A DNA stretch of 16,599 bases from Larix sibirica (GCA_004151065.3 NWUY0300099987.1:1-16599); one strand, 5' to 3'; shown: positions 1 to 9,334, counted from the stretch's first letter. Notes: generated from the sequence alone by a model not told the origin. Translations and numbers: made by a program.

Positions 1-245
1 GGGGTCCTTCCCTATTACCTCCTAGTTATGTTATGATGCGCGAATGGATGAGATTAACTCACAGAGAGTTGCATGGTTAATCTTAGTCGTCTATGGGGCA
101 CCTTCCCTACTATCTCACCAACATGAAGAATAGACTCTTATACAACCATATTTGCATGGATTTTCCCCGAACATTCTCTATTACAACAATTTCCAAAGAC
201 ACTCATATTCTTGATCTCTCCAAGGAGGAAGTCATGCTCAGACTA
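1..245 (-). mobile_element. 5' leader/interior of LTR element copy A (exits window)
   Basis: Read on the minus strand, this is sequence just downstream of the primer-binding site at 246-257. Its first 55-65 bases match the equivalent stretch of copy B (12641-12705), sharing blocks such as GCTAGTCT and CAAGAATATGA; the two copies diverge after that. No coding sequence is visible. The interior runs left out of the window, so the body of this element cannot be judged. A short imperfect direct repeat (1-22 and 95-119, core CCTTCCCTA) lies inside it. Confidence 0.55.
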
Positions 246-257
246 GCTTTCATACCA
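246..257 (-). promoter_or_regulatory. Primer-binding site of copy A (initiator-Met type)
   Basis: The minus-strand sequence TGGTATGAAAGC matches 10 of 12 bases of the plant copia primer site TGGTATCAGAGC, which pairs with the 3' end of initiator tRNA-Met. It directly follows an LTR end in CA (plus-strand TG at 258-259), the expected geometry. The same arrangement occurs in copy B at 12629. Confidence 0.65.
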
Positions 258-682
258 TGATAAAAAACATAAGACACAAAACACTAATGACACACTAAGA
301 ATTACCACTTAGTTTCACACAGGAAAAGGCCAAACAAAAGGCATTGTATTATGATGTGTTTATAGAATATTACAACAAGAATCTACATTTCTCTAGATAG
401 ACTATGCATACATTCTAGAACTTCTAGACTTTTCCTACATACAACATAGTGTTCAACTACTCCATCTACTTCATTAATCCAACATTCTAGAGTTTTCATA
501 TTGACATTCTAATAAATGGTAGCATTGATCAACTATATCCATGCCATATGCTAGTCTACCTTCTAACCTTTGTCAATCTGGTCATAGTGGGTATTTCATT
601 AACGCTAGCACCTTAGATTAATATTGTCAATTCCACGCTCTTTGGCAAGTCATTGCATCAAAATGAGAAAAAAAGACGCCCA
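258..682 (-). repeat. LTR of a copia-type retrotransposon, copy A (minus strand)
   Basis: The reverse complement of this stretch aligns over nearly its whole length, with high identity, to 11987-12628 (copy B) once a SINE is removed from copy B. It is about 425 bp and ends in CA immediately before a primer-binding site. It carries a TATA-like CTATAAA on the minus strand (about 359-365), where the LTR promoter is expected. The end at about 682 is where similarity with copy B fades; no exact TG start could be fixed. Because the LTR is on the minus strand, its interior lies to the left and it is unrelated to the plus-strand copia remnant that follows. Confidence 0.7.
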
Positions 683-900
683 TTTTTGCTAGCTCATATA
701 ATTGACCCTCATGAATCTTAAGACACCCTATGATGTATTATGTTTGATGTTCCAAGCCAATTCGACTTCCTTCCAAAAGATACAATGGTAAGGATTATTC
801 CTTTGATTATTAATGTGATTTATTGATTTTTGCTTAAGAAAAATGCCCAATTAAGGGAAACTTGAGTTCAAGCAACAAGCCCAATTACTGAAGGGAAAGG
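683..900. other. AT-rich stretch, nothing recognised
   Basis: This lies between the start of LTR copy A and the first recognisable copia coding sequence. No gene, repeat or RNA signal was seen. It could be decayed gag of the following copia remnant or the older target of copy A. Confidence 0.4.
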
Positions 901-1084
901 GTCAATGGTGTTATAAAGAAAAAAGGTTGATCATGTATTTAAGAGAAAGAACATGGTTGAATTGACCCAAATGCTAAGAAGCATGCTGATCAAATTTCGA
1001 TAAATAAAGCATCGAACTTCAAAGGTAAGGTAGACAACTATACATTTTATATTAGTGCTTCTTATGAGGTCTTACATGCTCACA

Positions 1085-1340
1085 TTTATGAAAAAGAATG
1101 GATACCCCACTATGGTTTAACTCTTTATATGGCTAAAGATGCTTCTCTCTTTTATTCATTGCATGAAGCTACACAAAAAATTATTGGTAGTAGATGATTA
1201 TGCAGTTAATATTGATGGTTGTGGTAAAATTGAATGTCAGAATGGTGCGATCACTAATGTGTATCATGCACCTAGTATGAGTGCCAATTTGTTATATGTT
1301 TCCCAACTAAATTATACTAGCAAGAAGGTAGAATTTTAGT
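1085..1340 (+). pseudogene. Copia aspartic protease, degenerate
   Basis: In an intact element this retropepsin would cut the Gag-Pol polyprotein. The translation has the typical opening W-I...H-M/Y-M-A-K-D-A-S-L-F, then VDDYAVNIDGCGKIE and ITNVYHAPSMSANLL-VSQL, the standard C-terminal block of copia proteases that leads into integrase. The catalytic DSG triad position reads H-Y-G, so the essential aspartate is gone. One frame stays open from 1139 to 1339, but the start there is internal and the motif continues upstream in the same stretch (from about 1098). A frameshift lies near 1180. Family assignment is firm; activity is excluded. Confidence 0.8.
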
Positions 1341-1489
1341 CAAATTAGTTTGTTGTGAAGGATATGCACAATACATTTGTTGTTGTCACTAAGGGACTTC
1401 TTAACTTTGAGGACAAATGGTATAAGTTTTATGACCTTCCCAAGAAAATATAGGATTGATTGCACTCATAGCTTAGACAGACAACCAAA

Positions 1490-2435
1490 TAATACTTTGG
1501 CATGTGCAACTTAGGCATCTAATTTTTTGAATATTGAAACTAATGGTGAAACATAACATGCTTACTAAACTACCTAATGTTGTTCCATTTAATGGAGTAT
1601 GTGAAGGGCGTATTATTAACAAGCATCACCAGGTTGATTTTGAATCAGGGAAGGCTTGGAGAGAAAAGCATTAGTTGGACTTGTCCATAATGACCTATGT
1701 TCTCTAAATAAATTATCAATACATGGTGCAAGGCATGTTTTGACCTTCATTGATGAATTTACTAGGTATACGTGGGTACATTTCTTGAAGAATAAGAATT
1801 TGACATGTCTTTGGAAATTTTAAGGAATTTCGGGCATCAATTGAAAAGCAACGCGATCAACCTAGGAAATGTTTAAGATTAGACAACATAGGAGAATTTA
1901 TGAGCAATTCATTTTGAAAGTTGCTAGTCACATAATGGTATCTCTTAGCAGACTCAATTTGTACCTTAAACAACTTAGCATAATGGCATTTCATAAAGGA
2001 AGAGTAAGACTTCGATAGAAATGTCACGTTCTTCGGTTCAAGTAAAAGGTTTTTCAACAAGGTTTTTGGTATAATATCTCTACTATTCAAACTATTTATT
2101 AAATATGGTTATGTCTAGAGATGTATGGAACGTGACTCCTGTTGAGAAATGGAGTGAGAAAAAACTATCCATTGGACATCTTAGAACCTTTGGATGCATA
2201 GTGTGGGACCACATTCTGGAGGATAAAAGGAATACACTAGATGCAAGGAGTCATGCTTGTATCCTGATGGGTTACTCTAAATAGTCAAAGGATTTGAGGT
2301 TGTTTGACCTTATAAAACATAAGATTATGTACATGAGAGATGTTGTCTTTAATGAGTAGTCCTTAGGTGTCACTCTTTTGAACTTCTCTTTTGGCTTATT
2401 GAATAATGATACTTTTAGAATTTTTTCATAATTAA
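1490..2435 (+). pseudogene. Copia integrase (GAG-pre-integrase, DDE core), degenerate
   Basis: An intact copy would insert element cDNA into the genome. Blocks in order: W-H-V-Q-L-R-H-L zinc-finger start (about 1499); GVCEGRII, the CxxC half with its second Cys changed to Arg (about 1597); HNDLC, with the first catalytic Asp kept; FIDEFTRYTWVHFLKNK (about 1748-1800); LRLDNIGEFMSN, with the second Asp kept (about 1873-1910); and NGIS, where the catalytic Glu codon of the usual NGVAER block is TAA (1994-1996). The C-terminal part follows with WNVTPVEKWS, LRTFGCIVW, HACILMGYSK and MRDVVFNE (about 2125-2360). There are several frameshifts and in-frame stops. The assignment is confident because the block order is characteristic of copia. 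Confidence 0.85.
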
Positions 2436-2575
2436 GTATCAACTGACTACTAGAGATGACCATCAATTAGACAATCAACTTCTTTACTTGAACTATCTTG
2501 CAATCGACATTCCACAACAGAGTCGACCTGTAATGCACCTACAAGATCAACATCGAAAGAGGGGCTTTTTGTTCT

Positions 2576-3880
2576 AATAACACAAAGTGTGTAGGGGTAT
2601 GTACGTTAAATTTCCACAACATAAATGACCATTTCAAAAGAACCCATCCATTTAAATACAATGACAGTATTTGGATTTACACCAATCATAAAAAAATACG
2701 AATTTGATCTTATAGGTGAAGACTATGGAAGAATATTTATAGATAGCATGAACAAAATTCCATATCTCTCTTCACTTAGGACTAGGAGTTCATAAATTTG
2801 CCACATGATGCCATTCAAACATAAATACCATAATTAACTCATCAAAAACAAAGGAATTTGCTTCACATACTATTTTTTCCTCAAAAAATCAGCAAATGCC
2901 TCGACTAATAATTGTCTTAAGATTTCATAGATGAAGGACTTGTTCTCTTCCCCAAGAAATCCAACACTAGGGTTTAGGTTTAATGTCCCTAATACCACGC
3001 TTTAAATAATTTACACGATGAGTAGGAGTGTGATCCCATTCTTGTTTGTCATTCAACGAGTGAATCTACAGTTGGGAAAGCAAACATGCATAAAATACAA
3101 GTAGTACTAAGTCACCTTGGTGGACACCCTTGTAATCTCTATTGGTACCCCTTCAAGCAGTATCGCATTAGAAAACAATTGTATACAGAATACGACTTCC
3201 GCGTACCCTTGGGTATATAGGAAGTCCCCTAGGTATAGCTGCAACCAAATTTAGATAAACTAATTGGTCATCTTCTTGCTATAGTACACAGAGAACAACA
3301 CTTGAGGACATCACTCTCTAGTACCTAGGTATTTGAGTAGTACAACTAAGGACATTGTTGGGCCTCCTTAATCAGTACCCTAATATATTGGGTCAAGTAC
3401 TATTGTTGGACCCCACATGTATATCAGAGAGATATGGCACTTGAAACTCTTGTGTCCTCAGGACTTGAGACCTTTTTTCATTGAACCCACCCAATAGTGG
3501 ATCCCCATAAACCAACTCATACAAACACCCTTTACAATATGACCACCCTCTCTACTACTAGCAGGTTGGAACACCTAGAATATTAGTACACAAACCTTAA
3601 TGGCCACCTTTAGAAAATTCAACAAAACATAATTGGTTTGGATTAGACATAAGATCATAGGTTGGTTCAGAAAATTCATCAGACCATAGCTAGCTTGGAT
3701 CAAATTTTTAATGAGAATTATACACTTTTGACAATTCATGGAGTACAAAAAGAATACCCTTGGAATGAATAGCACAGTGAGACACGCCAAGAATAAATTC
3801 TTCTCTCTCGAGACTATATAGCCACCAATGACCCCCTTCAGGTCCTCACAACTACAAAACACACTCCATGGATAAGAACA
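2576..3880. other. 1.3 kb with no recognised gene or element
   Basis: This lies between the broken end of the copia remnant and the gypsy gag. Neither strand gives retrotransposon motifs, an LTR pair, a primer-binding site or a domestic gene; open frames here are short and unlike any family I know. It should hold the 5' LTR of the gypsy element if that survives, but I found no convincing match to the 3' LTR at 8014. A weak tandem duplication is present at 3612-3705. Confidence 0.45.
3612..3705 (+). repeat. Imperfect 57-bp tandem duplication
   Basis: The block starting AGAAAATTCAACA at 3612 recurs as AGAAAATTCATCA at 3669. About 37 bases of the second copy align, roughly three quarters identical by eye (shared ...TTGGAT). 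It is short and old, and may be chance slippage. Confidence 0.4.
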
Positions 3881-4640
3881 TGTAGCATTGTTTTCCTAAA
3901 GTGGACCTAAACAACTTTGATGGTTCTAACCCATCATGATGGGTCACCGAAATGGAACATTACTTCGCCCGATGAAACTTAGGGTGGTGGTCTAGTATCT
4001 GGATCCAGAACGATGGAAATGGTGGGAATGTTATAAAACATCCTAATGGGATCTACATCACCTGGAGTCTATTTTTTAAAGCTATACATTCCCGTTATAA
4101 GTGAGATATTCACTATTTGTAGAAACTTAATAACTTATGGAAAATAGGATTAGTCGTAGACTTTGAGCATTTATCCATTAGTACAAAGAAATTAACAAAT
4201 TATTTTTGTAAATTATGTTTCATTAGTGGCCTTAAGGAGGTGATCAGAATGCAAGTTAGAACGCAGCATCTTGCTACCTTATTAGAGGCATCTCAAAGGG
4301 CTCTAGAAGAAGAGATGGTGATCAATGCACAAATCATCAAACCCTCTTTCATTCTCTGCTTGCACCCTACATAGGTTAATTCCTCAAGCACAATCCCTTC
4401 TCATCCCTTGAAAGGACAAAGGCTATCTCCAACAGAAATATCGAACTGACAAAGATGTGGACTCTACTATAATTGTGATGAAAAGTATGCTTTTGGTCAT
4501 AAATGTAAAGAATACAAGTTATTTCAAATTTATGTGACCTTTACTACCCATTATGAAGTCGTCATTATGGAATATACCCCTAAGTTTGAGGTTGTTGACC
4601 AAAATCCTCCCATGAAATAAGAAGTGGAACCCAAAGTCCA
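3881..4640 (+). pseudogene. Gypsy gag (capsid and zinc knuckle), degenerate
   Basis: Gag forms the virus-like particle and binds element RNA. The opening block FPKVDLNNFDGSNPS-WVTEMEHYF (about 3893-3965) is the usual plant gypsy gag start, followed by YLDPERWKWW (about 3990) and an amphipathic stretch to about 4330 (VVDFEHLSI, GLKEVIRMQVRTQ, EASQRALEEE). The nucleocapsid knuckle LYYNCDEKYAFGHKC (4462-4506) keeps one Cys, the His and the last Cys, but the first Cys of CxxC is Tyr. In-frame TGA and TAG codons and frame changes near 3970 and 4080 break it. It runs on into protease as in a normal gag-pol. Confidence 0.8.
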
Positions 4641-5160
4641 TCAAGAAGACCCACTTGTGTCTCTTCATACTTTACCTGGTATTCCAACCCTACAAACCTT
4701 GAAAATTCTAGGCTACATCAAGCACCACAAAGTGGTAGTCTTGGTTGACAGTGCTAGCACCCACAATTTTATTCAATAATGAGTGGCTTAAGAAATCCAT
4801 TTTTATGTCCACCCGATGTTGAACTTTGAAATTATGATAGCCAATGGAGGGATTATGAAATATGGGTGTGTTGTGAAAATGTGAGACTCCAATTGGGTGA
4901 CTATCATCTCAAAACTCATATGTAGGCCATAGATATGGGTGGTTGTGACATAGTTTTAGTTGTGATATGGATACACACATTAGTGCCAGTCACCATGGAC
5001 TTTAAGGAATTATACTTGAGTTTTACTCAAGGCTATCATACTCACACCCTCAAAGGGCTCCATAAAATCTTCCTTGAAATCATAAGTTGTCCTTGGATGG
5101 AAAAATTGTTGATGAAAGGACACTCTAGATTTATTTCTCAAATTTATGTCATATAGGCTC
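4641..5160 (+). pseudogene. Gypsy aspartic protease, degenerate
   Basis: The retropepsin core is visible as VVVLVDSASTHNFIQ (4732-4776). The catalytic Asp is present but the invariant Gly of D-S/T-G is Ala. The stretch before it, LHTLPGI...LKILGYIKHHK, and the one after it, MIANGGIMKYG, are typical of plant gypsy proteases. An open frame at 4935-5156 covers the C-terminal part (MGGCDIVLVVIW, MDFKELYLSFTQ, HTLKGL). Stops at 4777 and in 4920-4935 split the domain. The trailing part links to RT as in intact elements. Confidence 0.78.
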
Positions 5161-5985
5161 TTAACAACACACCAGAAATCCATCCTGACTTGCAAACAGT
5201 TTTGGACAAACCTCAATAGGTCTTTGAGACATCGAAGGGTTTACCCCCATTCAAAGGTGAGCATGATCATGGTATACCCTTGGTTTTGCATAAGTCAACC
5301 ACCAAATGTATGCCCCTATAGGAATCCATTTGAAAAAAAGAATTAAATTGAATATATCTTTCAAGAGCTCCTAGAGGTAGGAGTCATTCATCATAGCACT
5401 AGCCTACATTCATCCCCACTAGTCATGGTTTTAAAGAAAGAAGGCAATTGGCACATGTGTCCTAATTTTATTTCCCTCAATAAGTTGACCATCATAGGTA
5501 AATTCCCCATTCCTGTCACTAATGATCTTTTTTATGAGCTCCATGGTGCCAAATTTTTCACCAAACTTGACCTTCATTTTGGATACCACCAAATCGAGAT
5601 GGAAGAGGTCAATTTTATGAAGACAATTTACCACACAAAGAAAGGCCATTATGAGTTTTTGGCGATTCAATTTGGAATTTGTAATTCCCCCTCTACCTTT
5701 TAGAGCCTCATGATTAAATTTTAGCAGTCATATCTTCATGATTTCGAGTTGGTTTTCTTTGATGGCATCTTGATTTACAGTAAAAATTGGAATGCCCATG
5801 TACAACATGTTGATAAAACCTTGCAACTCCTTGGGGACCATCAACTGTTCATTAAATGCTTCAAATGTGTTTTGGGGGCCTAAGAGGTCGCATAATTGGG
5901 TCATATTGTTGGATAAGATGGGGTGAGAGTGGAACTCAAAAATATTGCACCAACCATGAATGGCCATGCCCTAAAACCCTGAGGA
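5161..5985 (+). pseudogene. Gypsy reverse transcriptase, degenerate
   Basis: RT would copy element RNA into cDNA. Blocks in order: PEIHPDLQTVLDKPQ, VFETSKGLPPFKGEHDHGIP and PPNVCPYRNPFEKKN (the lead-in, split between two frames), then MVLKKEGNWHMCPNF, LNKLTI, KFPIPV, FFTKLDLHFGYHQIEM, and QFGICNSPSTF (5425-5703, one open frame). The catalytic box reads VFFDGILIYSKN (about 5752-5787): the family has F/Y-x-D-D, so the second Asp is Gly and the enzyme would be dead even if the frame were intact. Stops at 5701 and 5881 add to this. Domain size is normal. Confidence 0.88.
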
Positions 5986-6560
5986 TAAGTTATGTGGGTT
6001 TCTAGGCCTTACTGGTTACTATAAGAAATTTTTGAATAACTTTGGTAAAATTGCAGCCTATTTGACAACCTTTATAAAGAAAAATTCCTTTGCATGGAAC
6101 AAAGGGGAAGAACAAGCCTTCTCACTTTTAAAGGAATCCATGTGCACCACCCAGATCTTAGCCATTCCTGATTTTACTAGGGTTTTTGTATTCGAATGTG
6201 ATGCTTCCATAAAAGGTTTGGTTGCAGTTTTAATGCAAGACGGAAGACCCTTAGCATTCACTAGTAAATAGTTGTGTGACAGGAATTTGGGCAAGTCTAC
6301 CTATGAGGTAAAATAATGGCCATCCTACGTGCAATTTAAACCCGATGGTCATATCTCATAGGGTGGTGCTTCTAGATTAAGACAAATCACCACAGGCTTA
6401 AGTATTTTTGGGAACAAAGTTTGTCATCCCTAGAGTAGCAGAAATATTTCAGTAAGATTCTTGGATATGAATATGATATCAAATACAAAAATGGAAAATA
6501 CAATGTTGTGGTAGATGCATTGTCAAGGAAACATGAGGAAGAGGGATGCATCTGTGGCCT
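5986..6560 (+). pseudogene. Gypsy RNase H, degenerate
   Basis: This domain would remove the RNA strand during reverse transcription. Visible blocks are FAWNKGEEQAFSLLK, the core FVFECDASIKGLVAVLMQ (first catalytic Asp in ECDAS, about 6193), DGRPLAFTSK then TAG where the family has Gln, LCDRNLGKSTYE, and at the end LKYFWEQSLSSLE, ILGYEYDIKYKNGKYN and VVVDALSRKHEE (to about 6542). DALSRK is a hallmark closing block of plant gypsy RNase H. Frameshifts lie around 6310 and 6360. The connection to RT and integrase is collinear. Confidence 0.85.
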
Positions 6561-7700
6561 ATCTTCTCCGATATTTGAATGATTAGAACAAGAATGGATA
6601 AACAATGCTACTACATCCCAGCTCATCAAAGGACTTCATGAGGATCCCAAGCCTCCCCAAGGTTACACTTAGCAACAAAATAGATTGTAGTATAAAGGAC
6701 ACTTTTCTAGTACCTAAACCAACTTTAAAATAGAGGATATTAATAGAGTTGCATTCATATCCTCTCATGGGTCATTCAGAATTTCAGAAAACCTATGCAT
6801 GTGCTAGGTGCTCCTTCTGGGAAGGCATAAAAAATGATAGCGGTCCTTTTGTAGTGGAATGTGACACTTGCCAAAGGATCAAGGGCGAGACACTGAAAAA
6901 TACTAGGGCATTGCAACCATTTTCTATACCAGCCACTATTTGGACAAACAATTCCATGGATTTTATTGTTAGTCATCTAGAAGAAGATAATAAATAGGTC
7001 ATCATGGTGGTAGTTGATCAAATTTTTGATTATGCTCACTATTGTGCTCTCCAACGCCCCTTTACCCCTACAATGGTTGTCCACCTCTTTCTAGACCACA
7101 TTGTTGAACTCCATGGCATGCCTACCACAATTATCTCAAATTGTAATCCCACATTCACCAACAAATTTTGGCAAGAAGCATTTAAACTATAGGGAACCCA
7201 GTTGCAAATGATCACATCTTATCATCCCCAGTAAATGGATAGACAAAAGTAGTCAACAAGTGTCATCAAACCTATTTGTGATGTTTTGCATCCAAAATGC
7301 AGGACATGTGGGCACAATGCCATTACCTTTTGCACAATGGTGGTATAATACCACTTATCATGAGGCTACAAAATTGACACCATATGAAGCAAAGGCCAAC
7401 AACAACCCTAAGTGCTTTCTTATCTACAAGGTACCTCCAAAGTACACAGAGTAGATAGTCTGCTTCATAATCATGATGTCACTCTTTGCATACTTAAGGA
7501 AAATTTGGTAATGGATCAAAATCACATGAAGCAACAGGTGGACCAACATCACTCAAATTTTTCATTTGTAGAAGGCATCCAGGTGTTCCTTTGCCTCCAA
7601 CCTTATAAGCAAGCCACTCTCAAGGTTAAACACCATAAAAAAATTGCACCAAAGTTTCAGAGCCCATATCAAATTGTTCAACTTGTTGGTTAGGTGGCCT
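6561..7700 (+). pseudogene. Gypsy integrase, degenerate
   Basis: The N-terminal HHCC finger is complete: HSYPLMGH, then ECDTCQRIKGE (6750-6890). The core begins NSMDFIVSHL (first catalytic Asp in MDF, about 6958). The second catalytic block reads ISNCNPTFTNKFW (about 7132-7170), where the family has S-D-R-D, so Asp is Asn. The third block reads N-G-stop-T-K-V-V-N-K-C (7234-7263): the catalytic Glu is Lys (AAA, 7246-7248), just after a one-base deletion. The C-terminal part continues as FAQWWYNTTYHEAT, TPYEA, SFVEGIQVFLCLQPY and KIAPKFQSPYQIVQLVG (to 7693). Two of three catalytic residues are lost, plus stops at 6995 and 7190. Confidence 0.87.
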
Positions 7701-7990
7701 AAAAATTAGCGCTTTCAACACTCTCCAAGATCCACCTAATATTTCATGTGTCATGTTTGAAGAAGTTTGTGGGTCAGAATTCTCATGTTCAAAATACATT
7801 TCCAAAACTGAATGAATAAGGCTCCATTTGGATCCAACTTGAATCAGTTTTGGAACATGAGAGCATCATCTTTGTCAATGCATTATTTGTGAAGCTTTAA
7901 TTCAGTGGAAGGATACCTCACTAGAAGATGCTACTTAGGAATTTTTAGCCATTTTATAGCAATTTCCCCATCTCCATCCTTAAGAAAAAT
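7701..7990 (+). pseudogene. Gypsy integrase C-terminal tail with chromodomain, degenerate
   Basis: After IHLIFHVSCLKKFVGQN (about 7730), the common plant gypsy C-terminal block, comes EALIQWKDTSLEDAT-stop-E (about 7885-7940). This is the chromodomain core, with the aromatic Trp of the DATWE motif changed to TAG. Chromodomains steer integration to particular chromatin. Only about half of the domain is readable because of frameshifts, and the first aromatic-cage residues are unclear. It ends about 25 bases before the polypurine tract, as in intact chromoviruses. Confidence 0.72.
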
Positions 7991-7999
7991 GTTGCTTTT

Positions 8000-8013
8000 G
8001 AAGGGGGAGGGCA
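8000..8013 (+). promoter_or_regulatory. Polypurine tract of the gypsy element
   Basis: GAAGGGGGAGGGCA lies immediately before a TG that opens the 3' LTR. This purine run primes plus-strand DNA synthesis. Its place just after the chromodomain tail fits a gypsy element. Confidence 0.75.
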
Positions 8014-8350
8014 TGTTAGGGTCCTATTCTGAGCCCCCTACTTTATTAATGTACAAGGCCATAAGGTTCATTGGATAGTTAGTGGGTAGTGAATTAATGT
8101 AAAAGGGCCCTCTTTATTGAGTAAAGGTCCCTAGGTGGTTGACCCTCTTTAATATCAAGACCACAAGTAGTTAGGGTTTTGGTTATAACAACATGGGTGG
8201 GGACAATAACAACTTTTCTCTCAACCTCTTGGGCTAAATCCATTTGAGTTTGGCACTGAAACATCTCAATATGTTTTAGTCATTTGCATGCACTCATGCA
8301 TTTAAATAATTTTTAGAAATCATTGCATTTCAATCATTTGTACACACTAA
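8014..8350 (+). repeat. 3' LTR of the gypsy element (3' end uncertain)
   Basis: It starts TGTTAGGGTCCTATTC straight after the polypurine tract. It cannot be confirmed by pairing because no 5' LTR was found. The end is set only approximately, before the candidate SINE whose flank starts at 8358; the LTR may continue beyond that insertion. No clear TATA box was seen. Confidence 0.5.
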
Positions 8351-8357
8351 TGCTTTA

Positions 8358-8374
8358 TGTATTTTTTTCCATGT
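8358..8374. repeat. Candidate SINE target-site duplication, left copy
   Basis: TGTATTTTTTTCCATGT resembles TGTAATTTTTGCATGT at 8579-8594, the other side of the candidate SINE. The match is imperfect (one length difference and one or two substitutions) and low in complexity, so it could be chance. Confidence 0.35.
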
Positions 8375-8578
8375 AACCATGCACGAGAAACCCCCAAAGA
8401 CTTCATAATTGTAGATGGGTGCTGACTAAGGTAAACTATCAATGTAGACAATATTGCACTTAACCCAATAGGAACATAGAATATTAACATAGCGACATAT
8501 GGCCAGCCTAGGGACTTGGCCTTAAGACCTCTTATTTGTAATTCACAACACTCGACCACTTGAACTAACCCACCAAAT
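8375..8578 (-). mobile_element. Candidate tRNA-derived SINE (minus strand)
   Basis: On the minus strand, TAGTTCAAGTGG (plus 8556-8567) fits the pol III A-box pattern TRGYNNARNNGG exactly, near the 5' end of the unit. About 26 bases on, GGTCTTAAGGCC (8518-8529) sits where a B box should be but is a poor match to GGTTCRANNCC. The unit is about 204 bp, similar to the better SINE at 12085-12291, and has an imperfect direct repeat on both sides. It shows no clear sequence match to that other SINE and no clean A- or T-tail. An open frame across it on the minus strand resembles no known protein. Confidence 0.4.
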
Positions 8579-8594
8579 TGTAATTTTTGCATGT
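8579..8594. repeat. Candidate SINE target-site duplication, right copy
   Basis: TGTAATTTTTGCATGT pairs with the sequence at 8358-8374. On the minus strand it lies just upstream of the A-box end of the candidate SINE, the correct position for a duplication. Confidence 0.35.
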
Positions 8595-8662
8595 ATGAAA
8601 GCACTGATGTTATTTATAAAATACAACCATCAACGTAGTTAATTTGTATTGCCACATTTTTG

Positions 8663-8679
8663 ATTGGTGAATCACCAAT
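8663..8679. repeat. Perfect 8-bp-arm palindrome
   Basis: ATTGGTGAATCACCAAT reads ATTGGTGA and its reverse complement around a single A. No function can be assigned. Confidence 0.6.
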
Positions 8680-9104
8680 GCTCATAACTATACTAAGTGC
8701 ATTGACGTTCATTATCAAAATATCAATATTGTTACCTTCAATTATAATGTTACCATTACCAGGATATGAAATCGATCTCAAATCAAGATCCTACAAAAGT
8801 CAATACATAATTATTCAAATGCACATGTAGTGGTAGTGTGTATTTCATTAGATAATCAAAATATAAATAAAATCTAGACTTGCTAGAAAGAAAAAGGGAT
8901 AACTTGGTGGATTTCGAACAATATGGAAAGAGGGATTTGAAGAATAGTCAATTTGATATACAATTTCCCCCCTACATTTGAGTTAAACCCTAATGAGTAC
9001 ATGTTTGCATTCTTAAAATAAAGTGTGGGAAGTGTGTGACATTCTACATAAAACAAGTTTTGGAAGGCCTTTTTCAAGTGATTGGTGCATCTAGTTACAT
9101 TGAT

Positions 9105-9143
9105 CACACCAATGCAATCTTTGACACAAGATGCATAGGTGTG
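9105..9143. repeat. Imperfect hairpin with CACACC/GGTGTG ends
   Basis: CACACCAATGCAATCTTTG (9105-9123) and CAAGATGCATAGGTGTG (9127-9143) are near reverse complements around a 3-base loop. The 12-mer CACACCAATGCA recurs at 9935-9946 in another hairpin. Confidence 0.55.
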
Positions 9144-9334
9144 CTTTTATTTATCACCCACCCAAAAAAACTTATGTTTTTTGTTGAAATCTATTACGTT
9201 AATGCATCTACTATATTATAATGCATTGGAGTGCTTAATACTAAAGCATGCACTGTGTGTCAAACAAGATTTGAAAAAAAAAGATAACACATTGTTCATC
9301 AATGCACCAAAAAGGGTTAATAATAAATAAAAAA

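Larger units (their letters stand above)
901..2575 (+). mobile_element. Ty1/copia remnant: gag tail, protease, integrase
   Basis: The order protease, GAG-pre-integrase, integrase core, integrase C-terminal region on one strand is the Ty1/copia pol order; gypsy elements place integrase last. The similarity is spread over three frames with many stops, so the copy is dead. Around 910-955 a CYK...K-rich stretch may be a ruined zinc knuckle of gag. At about 2500-2575 a basic stretch resembles the linker after integrase. No reverse transcriptase or RNase H follows, so the element is truncated at the integrase/RT junction, and no LTR on this strand could be paired with it. Identification rests on reading conserved motifs, not on a search. 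Confidence 0.8.
3881..8350 (+). mobile_element. Ty3/gypsy chromovirus, nearly full length, inactive
   Basis: All domains appear on the plus strand in gypsy order: gag with a Cys/His knuckle, protease, RT, RNase H, zinc-finger integrase, chromodomain, polypurine tract, 3' LTR. The chromodomain after integrase marks the chromovirus branch; the exact clade (for example Reina, CRM or Tekay) cannot be settled by eye. The coding part is about 4.1 kb, close to normal, so decay is by point changes and small indels more than by large deletion. Stops and frameshifts are frequent. No 5' LTR or primer site was recognised upstream, so the 5' end is either deleted or too diverged. Confidence 0.88.
8595..9334. 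other. AT-rich stretch without genes
   Basis: No coding similarity or element ends were recognised. It contains a 17-base palindrome (8663-8679) and an imperfect hairpin (9105-9143). The remainder is AT-rich sequence with scattered ATGCAT words. Confidence 0.45.

Noticed and set aside
3575-3862. 95-codon open frame on the minus strand
   Set aside because: Hydrophobic, AT-driven and partly made of a tandem duplication; no known family and no conserved start context.
8347-8604. 85-codon open frame on the minus strand
   Set aside because: It resembles no protein family I know and coincides with the candidate SINE and its flanks.
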